64,000 bases of DNA, from assembly GCA_940337035.1 (NCBI GenBank), contig CALNHX010002294.1:1-64000 (forward strand), given 5' to 3'. Below, in pieces: positions 23,192-34,426 of the stretch (positions are counted from its first letter, which is position 1; each line of letters begins with the position of its first letter). Under the pieces are notes generated by a model, which saw only the letters and a list, made by a program, of their open reading frames with translations, searched no databases and was not told the DNA's origin. This DNA is from Agriotes lineatus. Taxonomy: Eukaryota; Arthropoda; Insecta; Coleoptera; Elateridae. The position numbers and the translations under genes were made by a program.

Positions 23192-23512
23192 TTAGTGCAC
23201 AGTCTTGAAACTACCGTCTTTATTGTCACTAGCTTGCACTGGCGCACTATGTGTCACTTGCACGTCCTCTGGGGAAAGCACCTGCTGCACATGCGAGCTG
23301 GGGGGGCTGTCCAGCTCGAAGTCGGACTTATTGGACTGGTGAGTATCATCGTGATTGACTAGCGTGGCAACGGCAGCTGCAGCGATGCAGTTGGCACATA
23401 GGTCTTGCCGGACTGGCTGCTGTCGCCTGGTCGACAGGCTCGGCGTTGTTTCGTCTGGTGTCGAAGCACGACTGCTCCGGTCCTCTGCATCTGCTGAGCT
23501 GCCAAACGATCT
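23192..23512 (-). CDS. gol: goliath last exon, C-terminal tail
   Basis: Begins after a TTTGCAG acceptor with RSFGSSADAEDRSSRASTP and encodes 106 residues, then a stop. The composition is low-complexity and polar, with a QDLCANCIAAAAVATL stretch and a Ser/Pro-rich end. This tail is expected to be cytosolic and unstructured. An opposite-strand frame of 130 residues overlaps it and is a shadow. Confidence 0.88.
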   Translation of the reverse strand, partial: RSFGSSADAEDRSSRASTPDETTPSLSTRRQQPVRQDLCANCIAAAAVATLVNHDDTHQSNKSDFELDSPPSSHVQQVLSPEDVQVTHSAPVQASDNKDGSFKTVH

Positions 23513-26500
23513 CTGCAAATATAAGCAATTAACGGCTCGGTTATTATCAATATTTGATGTTACATTGCCATGTAGTACTTACTCGAGGATCGGTCAGCAC
23601 TACGGTGCGTATTTGGGGCAACGGGCTGACACCTCCTCGCCGAGGGCTGTCGGAATCCTGGCTGTCGTTGGATCCCAACCCCACCACTTCTTCTATTTCC
23701 ATGTGCAAGATGCTTTCTTGACTACCAGTAAACTGCTTGAAGTATAATTGAAACATGAATTTCGATGGTTAACAGTTCAATATGTTGTTTTATGTGATAT
23801 TCTTAGATTATACATGCAGAGATAGGTTTTATATAATATTAAAGCAAAATATGTATTTAATTTAAAAAACTACCCTTTGGGAAAGGAAGTAATCGAGATT
23901 TAGGGGCACCAGAAGCTAGCGCTCCAAAAATAGTACAATACTTTCAAAGTCCGCCTAACTATTCTTATAAACCACCAGCAACTTGTCACTTGAGATTTCT
24001 TTCAAAAGATTTTATGTTTCAGTACTTAATTTTTTTAAACTTTAGTTACAATTTTTGATTGTTGGTAGGTATTATCACAAAGAGCTCTCTAAATTGCCCC
24101 ATATTTTCATATATTAAAACAGGTTATTAAATTAAAAAATATTAATTAATCTAATTATTCTGTCACGTATACAATCTACTCTAGGATGCCTACAAGGTGA
24201 GAAATGGGCCAAAAATTATGGAATTTATTTTGCTGCTCAAAGTAATGCTTGGTTAGAAATGATTTTAAAGCAGGATTTCTACTTCAAAAATATGGAAAAA
24301 CATCATTAAAAATTTGTTCCGATTGCAAAAATACAGCTGTATAAATTCTCAGCGTGGTCATATGTATTTTATTTCATGAATTTCGTAACTTAAAAATAAA
24401 TACTTGGTACTCTGCTTCAAGCCTACACCTTGTTCATAATAACAAATGAACAAAAATGATTTTACAGAAGTCATAGGCTCTCAGTAAAAACTTGTACAGA
24501 TCAGTATATTGCATTACGAATCATTTTTGTGAATCACATTTTTCCTATAATTAACAAAAAAAAAGCACCTGAAACACAAACAAGTTTTGTTCGCCGTCAG
24601 CCACCTTGAATTTCAAAAAGTTGAAATTATATTGAAAAATGGTTTCTAAACAATGTTTTGTTCATGTGTCAAAAGTCTGTTGATATATATTTTATCACAA
24701 TTAAATTTTTGCAGTTATTTACATTCTTATTATTGTTTTCCTCCTCAACATCCCCAACAAACAAATAAATGTTTCATAACAAATATTCTTGAAAAATTAA
24801 AGTGTATACAGGGTGTCCATTTAGTGTGTTGTTCTTCAATTACACCGTTACGTTTAATCTAAAAAAAAAACTATAAACTATTAAGGCTAATGGAATTTAA
24901 AATGACAAAAGAAGCATGTATCAAAACTATTTTGACCTTTTTTTAATTACTTTTAATATTTTTTTGTCATTGTCAAGCTTTCATTTGAAATTTCACATTA
25001 CCCTCACTTTTCAATATTATATTTTTGAAACTTTCGATTGTGTCATCTTGGTCTATGACACGAAAATACTAAACCTTCGTGAAAAAAGAATGTTTTCATA
25101 AAAGGTGTTTAAAATAATTGTTTAAATTTCAATATGTACTTTTTAAAGGTTCAGAGCCTTAAATACTCTTTATTTTGATCCCAACATTACTTTATTGCAG
25201 AGAATGTGTGAAATATTAATCTTTTAATAAATATCCTAAGAATTGTGTATTTTAATTCCTTGTAATATTATAACTGTAAAAGAAACTGTATCAATTTAAT
25301 AATTTGTCTAATTGTATGGTGTGGAATTTCAATAGTAATTCAAAAAGTGTAACTTGTAGTTCAGAATACTAAATTGTAATTCAGTTTAGTAAATTGTAAT
25401 TCAGAAAGCGTCAAATGTAATTCAGATTAGTAAATTATAATTCAGATTAGTAAATTATATGTTATAAATGTAAATTGTAATTCAGATTAGTAAATTATAT
25501 GTTAGAAATGTAAATTGTAATTCATATTAGTAAATTGTAATTCAGTTTAGTAAATTGCTATTCAGTTTAGTAAATTGCTATTCAGTTTAGTAAATTGCTA
25601 TTCATATTAGTAAATTGTAATTCAGTTTAGTAAATTGTAATTCAGATTAGTAAATTGTAATTCAGAAAGTGTAACTTGTAATTCAGATTAGTAAATTGCA
25701 ATTCAGTTTAGTAAATTGTAATTCATACAGTAAATTGTAAGTCAGAAAGTGTAACACTTGTAATTTTGAAAGTGTAAATTATAATTCATATTAGTAAATT
25801 GTAATTCAGTTTGATAAATTGTAATTCTGATTAGTACATTGCAGTTTAGAAAGTGTAACCGGTAATTTGGAAAATTTAAATGTAATTCAGATTAGTAAAT
25901 TGCTATTCAGTTTTGTAAATTGTAATTCAGATTACTAAATTGTAATTCAAAATGCATAAATTATAATTCAGATTAGCAAACTGTAATTTAGAAAGTGTAA
26001 ATTGTAATTCATATTAGTAAATTGTAATTCAGTTTAGTAAATTGTAATTCAGTTTAGTAAATTGTAATTCAGATCAGTAAATTGTTATTCAGATTAGTAA
26101 ATTGTAATTCAGTTTAGTAAATTGTAATTTAGATTAGCAAATTGTAATTCAAAAAGTGTAACTTGTAATTTTGAAAATGTAAGTTGGAATTCAGATTAGT
26201 AAATTGCAATTCAGGTTAGTAAATTGTAATTCAGATTAGTAAATTGCAATTCAGTTTAGTAAATTGTTATTCATATTAGTAAATTGTAATTCAGTTTAGC
26301 AAATTGTAATTCAGCTTAGCAAACTGTAATTCAGATTAGAAAATTGTAATTACTAATTGTAAATCAGAAAGTGTAACTTGTAATTTTAAAAGTGTAAGTT
26401 GTAAACAAAAAGTATTAATTGATATTTGGACTGTATCAATCATAATTCTGAAACCGTGGGGCTGTCAACGTGACTATGTAAAAAGATTTTAGTAAGAGTA

Positions 26501-29500
26501 TATTGTAATTCACATTAGTAAATTGCAATTCAGTTTAGTAAATTGTAATTCATATTAGTAAATTGCAATTCAGTTTAGTACATTGTTATTCATATTAGTA
26601 AATTGTAATTCAGTTTAGCAAATTGTAATTCAGCTTAGCAAACTGTAATTCCGATTAGGAAATTGTCATTCATAGTGTAACTTGTAATTTTGAAAATTTA
26701 AATTGTAATTCAGATTAGTAAATTGCAATTCAGTTTAGTAAATCTTAATTCATATTACTAATTGTAATTCAGAAAGTGTAACTTGTAATTTTGAACGTGT
26801 AAGTCGTAATAGAGAAAGTATTAATTGATATTTGGGCTGTATCAATCATAATTCTGAAACCGTGGGGTTGGCAACTTCACTCATGTAAAAGGCTTTTAGA
26901 AAGGGTATATAACAATGATGTAAATTCTGTAAGAAACTGAAACTTTTAAAGTGATAAAGATAAAATTTTAAGTCAACCTGTCCCGCGGAATTAACAAAAT
27001 TAACAGTACAATAAATATTACAGTTGTCAATTTTTCATTCTGTATGTATATACCTACATATTTCTACATAAAGGTTATCCTAAATTACAATGAAATCTTT
27101 CTAAATTACAATAATTGAGACTTTCTCAATTACAATTTACTAATATGAATAATAACATTTGATGCTTTCTGAACTACAATTTACTTATCTGAATTACAAG
27201 TTACACTTTCTGAAATATACCTTATACACTCTGAATTGCAACTAAAAGAATTGTATTAGCATATAGGTTCAAGAAAGCAATAAGAAGGTACAAATAATCC
27301 AAAATTATAGTATTTTACAAAATTGAGTGTAGATGCACGAACAACAAATGTTGAAAAATATAAAAAGGCTACAACCAGCTATGGATGGGACAAGACTGAT
27401 TCGACAGATACAGAATAGACCTGTCGGTGACAGCATCCAAGACAATAATATTTTTTCATATGAGTGTAAGTGAAGCAGTAATTTTTAATTCTTCTAATCA
27501 ATCTTTGATTTCTGAAAGGAGTATGGAGTTTTATCGAGGTGTTAAACGTTTGTGATAGTTTGTCTTTTAAATCTGGTATAAAATTTTGTCTGTGCATATT
27601 GCATGCCATTATTTATATGTTTGTTTCAAACTGAAATTCCCATCGACTCGTAACATAACTACCACTATTACGAACCAGAAGTCCAAATGTTTCCAACAGA
27701 TGATTTTCATTCTATTTCTAGAAAGATTTATTACCTTATTTTTGTATGTTTCAAATGTGTAAAGAAAATTGTAAAAAAATAAAATAGTGACAAACCATTT
27801 TAAAATAATGTAGTTCTATCTATATGAATTTATATAACATACAGTTCTTTATAGTAAATATCTAATATATGTATTTATTATTATTTGATTTTATCTAGTA
27901 CAAAAAACACTAGGAAAGTTTTGCAAAACGACTTATTTATTTATTTACGATCCTTGAAAGTCTTTTTCTTCATATTCAATACAATTGAAAATATGGATTA
28001 TGCAATAGCTGTGACATTATTTTTAAAGCTATTTATTAGTAGTGATAACTAGGTAGGTACCTACTGAAGGAAAACAATTTGCGAAACAAAAAAAACTGTA
28101 ATTATTTGTACGATCAAATAAAATTTAAAAAATCTCACTCCGGTACCTACTGGTAATTAGGACAAATATATCTTTTTTAAACACGTACAACTTTACATTT
28201 GAATTCAATATGTACAATTCAAATACACCTGTGACAACTGAATGTTCTGCAGATACACATGCACACCAGCGGTTATATAATTCTAGGAGCAATCCCTAAA
28301 AGTGTAGAAGTACCAAGCGAAAAGAGGTGACTTTTTAATTAGATTAAAGCCACTAACACCTTAATAACGGAAGCCCGGCCAGTGCAGCTTTATGTTCGAA
28401 AATGTCCTATTAATACTCAAGCAGACAGCGAGGAAGCAAAGTAAATTAAACTAAGAGCCTTATCGCCGCCACTTAAAGATCTATTATAACTAAAGTAATA
28501 AACTAAAAATTACCTCCACCATGCGCAAGTGCAATAAAGTAGGTATGTGGTAAGGCACTAAAAGATACGTATCACAAAAAGTCTACTGCTACTAGTAGTT
28601 ATAGATGGGCGGATATAGTGGAACACTGACCATGAATCCATAGTGCCTCAGGATGTCCATTTTGCACATCGGGCATGTGCGGTGCTCTAACAACCATGGA
28701 TCTATACAACTCTTGTGAAATTCATGGCTGAAAAAGCACAGATTTCAGTTATTTGCTATTACATCTTTGTATTTTAAATGCTATGATTTCCAGACGGAAA
28801 AGATCTGGTAAAAAGTTAATGTGTCGTTAATTTCTGTGCTTTACTTACTGGCATGGTAACATTCGCAGCACATCAGAAATTTTGTAAGGTTCTATACAAA
28901 CTGCACAGCATTCTCCATCCTGGACTTCCTGGAATGAAGCAAATGTGGGTATTTAGTATATATAATATTAAAAAAAACATCATAAATCCTACCTTATCAT
29001 CAGACTTTATGTTCTTTGTAGGAATCTTGGATAATGCTTTCTTTGCAGCATTGCACAGCCTTCTCTGTAAAATGAATACACATTTTTATATAATTTCATT
29101 ACTTTTAAAACTTATACAGCGATCGAGCAACAATGTGGGGAGAAGATATTTCTAAAAATATGAGTTACTTACATAAAATTAGCTTATACCGGGTGATTAT
29201 AAATGTTTTTCCATCAAGTTTCGTTCGAAATATTTGTTGTATGAATAATATGTTGGTGGCACTGTAAGTCAGGTTAGCAGGTTAGGTTTTGTGTCAAAAC
29301 TGATGCAAAATCTAACGTGCTAACCTCGAATTTGGCATAGACTTACAGTGCCACCAACATATTATTCATACAACAAATATTTCAAAGGGAACTTGATGGA
29401 AAAGCATTTATAATCACCCGGTATGTAGTGAACTAAACATACTCTTTTTTATTAATGTGCACCACCTATAACTTTCACACAAGCAAACTTTATGTAGATA

Positions 29501-31393
29501 ACTTTCATAGCTTAGAAATATCTTTCACTTCCGTATCATGGCAGGACCCTGTATACAGTATTGAATTTAAAAGAGAGAAAACTTTCATTTTTCGTAGAAG
29601 TCATTCTTATAAAAGTTATAAAAACCACAATGCCATGTAGATATTTAAAATTTGATATACAGAGTGTTTAGAAATTAAGAAAATATAAAAATAGCTAAAG
29701 AGAGAAGTATCGTAATTTTGACTTTAGAGGAAAGTGTTATGAGAAAAATTTATTTGTAGTGGCTTGAGTTTACAAGAGACAAAAACTTTTTATTTTTATT
29801 TTGCTATAAAATGTCAAAGGAAAATTATGTGGCGAGGCTGGACGGGTTATCTGCCGAGCTTGCGAGTCAGATAAGTACAGCCGAGCCACATAAAGATACT
29901 TTTGCTCTGAATAACATATAGTATTTTTTCTTCAAACGTTTTTATAACAAATTATTTACAACTTTGTGAACAAAATTCGAAGAAAATTACTTGATCTCGT
30001 CAGCGGCAGATAAAGTTGTGAGCGGCAGATAATAACTTTATCTGCCGCTGACGAGCGGCAGATAAAGTCGTCAGCGGCAGATAATAACTTTATCTGCCGC
30101 TCGTCAGCGGCAGATAATATTATCTGCCGCTTGGCAATAAAAATAATGCCATATTTTACTGCTGTTTGAAGAAAATAGTAATTTGTATACCAAGGCATTA
30201 AAGTTTAACTTTTTATCATGAATGTGGAATTAGTTGCCGGGGCCCATAGGGCCACAAACAATTTTGTATTAAAAGTATAATAATAGTACAGTTGGTCTTA
30301 AAATTTAAAAACAAACAAAATCAAGAAAAAACTCTTTTCTTTTGACTATTAAATGATTATTTAAATAACATCTCACCGATATTTTTCCATATTTCACAGA
30401 TTCATGGTTTTGTTAATATCTGATAGTGTTATGATTTTTGCATTAGCCCGATTTAAAAAAAATTAAGTTGCTACATAGTATGAAGCTAAAAATTTATATT
30501 TAGATTGATTGTTTCATTACAAACAACTTCTTATAGCATTTTCCTCTTTGCTAAGTAAAAATTAAACATACTTCCCTCTTTAGTTATTTTCGTATTTTCT
30601 TAATTTCTACACACCTTGTATATCACATTTCAAATTTCCCCATGGCACTGTAGTTTTTATAAGCAAAAACTTAAAAAAAACTTCATCATGAAAACAAAAA
30701 CGTTTTCCCTCTTGCAAACTGAATCCTGGGACATACGTATATGAAATTACAAAAATATATTATTTTGGCTTTACAGTTAGCTGCCTAGCTTTACAAGCAC
30801 TGTTTAACATATCTTGTCTCATTTGAGAGTAAATATTTGACGTAACCGATAACCTACTTCCCATCTATTTGAAAGAAAAATTTTAAAATTTACTACAATT
30901 TAATTTACTACAATCCACATTCTCTGTATCGCTCTGTTTGTTACTCAACAAGCAATGGAATAAATTTAAAAATACCTACAACTTGTACTCCATTACAAAA
31001 GCAAGAAGTAAACTTAGCTATTACATTTATTTCTACAGCTTATTCACGCAGTGTCTAGCTGTGAAGAAAATTATTAATATAAAAAAACCTTGATGTTCTA
31101 CAAATGTACCAAGGAAAAGTTGTTTCTTGAAGAATAATACAATATGTCTCTACATTCAGCGTATCTGCCTACGAAAGTTGCTTTTATAAAATTAGCATGA
31201 AAATCAGGAGAAAAGTTGTAAGTAATTTTAGTCTAAATATTTTTTTATAAGTAAAATATAACACAGATAACTTACCGACAGTCGGTCTTTTGCGTGGATA
31301 TATCTAAAGCGTTGAACGTAGTAGAACACTAACCACGCTAGCGATATGATCATGAGTACTATAAATGTAACTGATACAAATAGGACTGAAGTT
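23192..31393 (-). CDS. gol: goliath-family E3 ubiquitin ligase, 3' part of the gene
   Basis: Goliath-type proteins are endosomal or endomembrane RING-H2 ubiquitin ligases with a lumenal protease-associated domain, one membrane helix and a cytosolic RING. Six exons are visible on the minus strand: 31276-31393, 28993-29064, 28849-28928, 28631-28727, 23583-23732 and 23192-23512. All junctions have GT/AG ends and compatible phases. Together they encode the membrane helix, a linker, the complete C3H2C3 RING and a ~156-residue Ser-rich tail ending at the stop at 23192. The protease-associated domain and signal peptide were not found in the window and should lie upstream. The ~4.9-kb intron between the RING and tail exons contains a minisatellite. 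An alternative end at 28592 is possible. High sequence conservation without lesions indicates a live gene. Confidence 0.93.
23583..23732 (-). CDS. gol: goliath penultimate exon
   Basis: Exactly 50 codons, phase 0 at both ends, between a CAG acceptor and a GTAAGT donor. It encodes FTGSQESILHMEIEEVVGLG and a Ser/Asp-rich stretch ending TDPR. The segment starting F-x-G-S-x-E-S-I-L directly after the RING is characteristic of insect goliath proteins. Confidence 0.88.
23733..25329. other. goliath intron sequence
   Basis: Intronic AT-rich DNA. Near 24813 there is a single ATACAGGGTGTCCATTTAGT end typical of the MITE superfamily in this window, without a clear partner. Nothing else recognised. Confidence 0.4.
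25330..26820. repeat. 20-bp minisatellite (~1.5 kb) in a goliath intron
   Basis: Dozens of diverged 20-bp units of the type TAAATTGTAATTCAGTTTAG, with ATTAG, AAAGTG and CATATTAG variants. A larger block is duplicated: about 26345-26500 and 26755-26925 both contain AATTGATATTTGG, CTGTATCAATCATAATTCTG and AAACCGTGGGG. This shows higher-order duplication superimposed on the short unit. Confidence 0.92.
27085..27245. repeat. inverted arm of the 20-bp minisatellite
   Basis: Units such as AATTACAATTTACTAATATG are the reverse complement of the main array unit at 25330-26820. The short inverted array lies about 270 bp beyond the main one, so a transcript through this intron could fold between them. 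Confidence 0.75.
27246..28591. other. goliath intron sequence
   Basis: No element recognised. The minus-strand frame at 27379-27609 matches nothing I know. Confidence 0.35.
28631..28727 (-). CDS. gol: goliath exon, second half of the RING-H2 finger
   Basis: After a TTTTCAG acceptor the exon supplies HEFHKSCIDPWLLEHRTCP, then MCKMDILRHYGFM. This provides the two His ligands, the Cys in KSC and the CPMC pair of the C3H2C3 RING, with the Pro-Trp (DPW) that contacts E2 enzymes. The donor ATG|GTCAGT is weaker than its neighbours. If unused, the frame continues with VSVPLYPPIYNY to a stop at 28592-28594, giving a short C-terminus. Confidence 0.93.
28849..28928 (-). CDS. gol: goliath exon, first half of the RING-H2 finger
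   Basis: 80 bp between a TTCCAG acceptor and a GTAAGT donor. Encodes EVQDGECCAVCIEPYKISDV and LRMLPC, with the CxxC pair (CAVC) and the next Cys (LPC). It ends two bases into a codon completed by the next exon, giving LPCHHEFH across the junction. Confidence 0.92.
28993..29064 (-). CDS. gol: goliath exon, juxtamembrane linker
   Basis: 72 bp, phase 0 at both ends, between TTTACAG and GTAGGA. Encodes RRLCNAAKKALSKIPTKNIK and SDDK. The basic K-K-A-L-x-K-I-P-T-K motif between the membrane helix and the RING is diagnostic of the goliath/RNF13/RNF128/RNF150 group. Confidence 0.92.
29187..29422. mobile_element. palindromic MITE carrying core copy 3
   Basis: TACCGGGTGATTATAAATG at the left end pairs with the right end (ATTTATAATCACCCGGTA). 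The arms continue with tttttccatcaagtttc and atatttgttgtatgaataat. The centre (about 29262-29350) is the shared palindromic core with CAGGTTAGCAGGTTAGG and CTAACCTCGAATTTGGCATA. It lies in the goliath intron between the linker and transmembrane exons. Confidence 0.85.
29560..30715. repeat. large foldback with ~250-bp divergent arms
   Basis: The left arm (about 29560-29815) and right arm (about 30460-30715) are inverted: aatgccatgtag against catggcactgtag, TTAGAAATTAAGAAAATA against its complement near 30595, tgttatgagaaaa against its complement near 30535. A related single arm lies near 61850-61990. The interior holds two hairpin modules (29817-29890; 29999-30132). Confidence 0.6.
29999..30132. 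repeat. clustered AGCGGCAGATAA hairpins
   Basis: Within 134 bp the 12-mer AGCGGCAGATAA occurs five times forward and three times as TTATCTGCCGCT (allowing the single-base variant next to AATAT). The alternation forms a chain of possible stem-loops. A related TATCTGCCGAGCTTGCGAGT lies nearby at about 29850. Confidence 0.85.
31276..31393 (-). CDS. gol: goliath exon, transmembrane helix
   Basis: 118 bp between a TTTTTCCAG acceptor and a GTAAGT donor. Encodes TSVLFVSVTFIVLMIISLAW and LVFYYVQRFRYIHAKDRLS: one membrane helix followed by the conserved basic YYVQRFRY-x-x-AKDR stop-transfer segment. It enters with the last base of a codon, so a further upstream exon is required. That exon, with the protease-associated domain, was not found. 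Confidence 0.93.
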
Positions 31394-32511
31394 CTGGAAA
31401 AAAATAAACAAATTAGAATCAAGTAATGTTATTTTTTAATTTATGTCAACGTTAGGATAATATCATAAATAAGGTGCAGTATTAATCTAAACTGGAACTT
31501 TCAGCACACGCATTTGAGATAGCAGCCTTTATGGAGCTAATCTCAAGAACTACTAAATGACATTTATAGCATTTGATTTTCACATATAATCTCATAAGAG
31601 CATTAATTCTTTCCGGAAATTTTTTTGAGTGCGGTCCAACAACGTCGTATTAATTTGACCGAGCGGGACGCGAGGGCAAATTAGGACGTTGTTGGAATGC
31701 ACGAAAATAATTTCCGGATATGAATTTATGCTCGAATTCAGATTCGGTAAGAAAATCGTAACACCACAAACCCTAACAGTTAAGTTGGTCTACCTACAAA
31801 AAATTTCCAAGAAATTTTTTTATTGTCTTGGTTACGGCTCGTGAACTAATTTTTCTATTGGTCATTAATGAGTGTCGTACGATTTTCTTTAAAATTCCAT
31901 GTAGCCTATAAGTGTTTTCATAAATATGTCGAACCATTATACTTCTAAACTAATGGCAATTGAAAGTGGAATATTATAATAAATCCAAGAAAAAAGGTGT
32001 AGTTAATTAAACACAATAAAAACTAACAATATCTACAAGTTACATATTTCTGTGATGCAAAACATAATTTCATATCTTAAATCAAATCAAATACAATGCA
32101 ATTCCAGTTTTACTATTGCTAGTTTTTTAACGATTTCGATAGACGTTCCTAATATAAAATTTTTGGTATTTGAAGCCAGTTCAAAAATGGCAGATCCACA
32201 ACCCATTTTCTCTCCACACAAAGTACATGAAATAAACCTAAAGATCAAAAATTCCGCTAACAAAATGTAGTTCCAATTTCTATGTATCCTACCAACTGCA
32301 CCAGTTACAACACTTACTAGAAATATGGCTAAAAAATAAGTTTTCATTGAAATCATAACTTTAATTTCCATGAATTTAATTTTTTATCATTTTAAGACAT
32401 GTTTTCTTAAGTACAAATAATTAATAATAATTTAAAAACTTCTAATGTATGTATGTTCGTCTTCATTCTTATTGGTTTTTGTAAAATACTGTGATGTATC
32501 ATGTAAAATTG
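31394..32511. other. goliath intron or upstream sequence with a foldback at 31606-31725
   Basis: A hairpin with arms TTTCCGGAAATTTTTTTGAG / tgcacgaaaataatttccgga and inner tccaacaacgtc / gacgttgttgga lies at 31606-31725. A minus-strand frame at 32087-32371 begins with a signal-peptide-like segment but has no recognised domain or splice support, so I do not call it a gene. Confidence 0.5.
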
Positions 32512-33129
32512 TACGAGGGTGGGCTGAAAAGTAAACCACACATGCTTGTACAACGCAAACGAAATTACCTACAGAGACGCGCATGGTTGCATTCGCAAGC
32601 TGCATCCCACCTCTATGCGCATACCAAGTTTGAAGGAGTTTCGTTCACCAGTTCATTTTGAGTAGCGGAAGTATGGAGATTTGTTCTCGTGCTATGTCAA
32701 CGCGAGTTTAACAGTGTGCTGTTATCAAATTTTTAACTGCTGAGAACGTGACAAAATACCTCCGACGTCGAGTTTGTGGTGTTAGATGCAGCCTGGCACC
32801 CATAATCTTGCAACATGACAACGTTCGTGCCCACACCTCACGCGTAACCGACGAGGCTCTGTGGAAGCTGAAGCATTGTGATTTCTATTTTTTCCTCTAA
32901 CCAAGAAAGATCTCAAGGGTAATCACTACATTTTGGACGATGAGGTGAAGGCAGCTGTGGCGTCCTGGATTCGAGAAAAGTCAGAAGAATTTTTCAGTGC
33001 CGCGATAAAAAAACTTGTTATGCGTTGGGAGAAATGTGTTAGTCTTAACGGTCTTTTGCCCCATCTCTCTATCTCTTTTCATTCGCGTTCTACAAGCATG
33101 TGCGCATTACTGTTCAGCCCACCCTCGTA
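32512..33129 (+). mobile_element. mariner element, internally deleted, with both terminal repeats
   Basis: TACGAGGGTGGGCTGAAAAG at the left end and its complement ending CCCACCCTCGTA at the right frame a 618-bp element including the TA target. Inside, the plus strand reads a degenerate mariner transposase: CAVIKFLTAENVTKYLRRRV from the N-terminal HTH region, then directly QHDNVRAHTSRVTDEALW around the second catalytic Asp, CDFYFF, and in a shifted frame DLKGNHYILDDEVKAAVASW and KLVMRWEKCVSLNG at the C-terminus. Most of the catalytic core is deleted and stops occur, so it can only move in trans, if at all. Confidence 0.88.
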
Positions 33130-33239
33130 TAACTCCATACGGTATTCGTAATAACAGTACCTATTATAAATTTTGCTATTTATCTAAATTAGAATTTGAC
33201 GAGGAGCTGCAGAAGGTAATAGGTACTGTAAAAAATTTA

Positions 33240-33735
33240 ATTTTAATAATTATAGCTCTTTACAAGAAAAGCGACCAGAGAGAATCTAAAAACTACTGTG
33301 GGATCTCGCGCCCAGCATTCCAGAGTGACAAATAACAGAACTACAAGTTTAATGATATACAACTGGAATTTAAAATTGATCTTCGTATCAGAGCTTTTAT
33401 ATGCAGATGACATAGTACTAATTGCCCAATTATTGGAAGCAGATTTGCAGTGCAACCTTAATGTCTGAAAAATGGAAATTAACTGCAAAAAATCAGAAAC
33501 TATTATAAAAAACAGAAAATAATCACCAGATATGAGTTGAATTTAAATATTTGAGGACTGTTATATGAAATGATGGAAGGATCAAAGAGACAATAAAATC
33601 TTCACAATATCAACACAATCTCTAGTAGTCCGAAGGAAATAAGCAAGAAAACCAAACCAACATATCTGTTTATAAAACAACATAACTCTGACATACAGCT
33701 CAGAATCCTGGAACGTTAGGATAAGGAAATGCTTG
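33240..33735 (+). pseudogene. LINE reverse transcriptase fragment
   Basis: Plus strand in shifting frames: ALYKKSDQRESKNYCGIS near 33255-33310, SELLYADDIVLIAQLLEAD around the catalytic YADD near 33390-33440, and FKYLRTVI near 33545. Many stops. No ends identified. Confidence 0.75.
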
Positions 33736-33750
33736 CGATTTAGTCGCTGC

Positions 33751-34422
33751 CAGTGCCGGCGTCACACTATTAGCCCGAGTGGGTAGTAAGGTGGGGAGGG
33801 GGGGGGGGGGAGAATTCCAAGTGATTTTTCACAATACACTCATATGAAGGGATGAGGGATACAGGGTTACGATAAAAAATTAATAAAAATATACTTTGAG
33901 ATCTCACAAAGTTCAATTTATTTGCTTTCGTTTAAAGGTACAAATAATCATTTTCGTAGGGCGAAACAATACGTGGTTTAGCTGATTCTGTGCCATAGTC
34001 GATCTTAAATAATTTTTTATTCGACGCAAAACTGAAAAACTTCTTTCATTAAAACAAGAAAATCCCGGTACTGTTAGCTATTATTAGTCTCAGAAAACGC
34101 ACGAACTCGGGAACGATTTTCATATAAGTAATGTTCATTTTCCCTGAGAAACTTTACCATAGTGTTCAAATCAGTTGCTTCTTCCCCTTCAAGCTTCATG
34201 ATACTCATAAAAAAATCTCTATCATTTGTTAGTCGCGATTTGTCAAAATCTTCTCTATAGAATTCCACGATTTCGTCCGCATCTTTCGTTTTACCCGTTG
34301 CAAAATTTTCTAAAGACTTGAAAAACTAGTTTTGTTCGAAAGTTTCGAGTGGGTAATTACCCACACGGATATTTTCGAGTGGGCAGTACTACCCATACTA
34401 CCCACGTCAACCGCCGGCCCTG
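33751..34422 (-). pseudogene. hAT element remnant, C-terminal dimerisation region
   Basis: CAGTGCCGGCG at the left and CGCCGGCCCTG at the right are hAT-like terminal repeats, continued by matching GAGTGGGTAGTA/TACTGCCCACTCG tracts. On the minus strand a transposase tail survives: MEFYREDFDKSRLTNDRDFF (34268-34200) and, after a frameshift, SCFNERSFSVLRRIKNYLRS and TMAQNQLNH (about 34060-33970), the classic hAT dimerisation signature. The flanking octamers match only partly, in keeping with its different neighbours (a LINE on one side, a mariner on the other). Confidence 0.8.
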
Positions 34423-34426
34423 GTCG

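Noticed and set aside
23355..23747. 130-residue plus-strand frame
   Set aside because: Lies antisense across two well-supported goliath exons and their intron.
25330..26820. CRISPR-like regular repeats
   Set aside because: The units are contiguous tandem copies without unique spacers, in a eukaryotic intron.
29956..30198. 80-residue minus-strand frame with repeated SAAD motifs
   Set aside because: It is the translation of the AGCGGCAGATAA hairpin cluster, not a protein.
32087..32371. 94-residue minus-strand frame with a signal-peptide-like start, considered as a goliath first exon
   Set aside because: It does not resemble the protease-associated domain and no donor in the right phase was seen.
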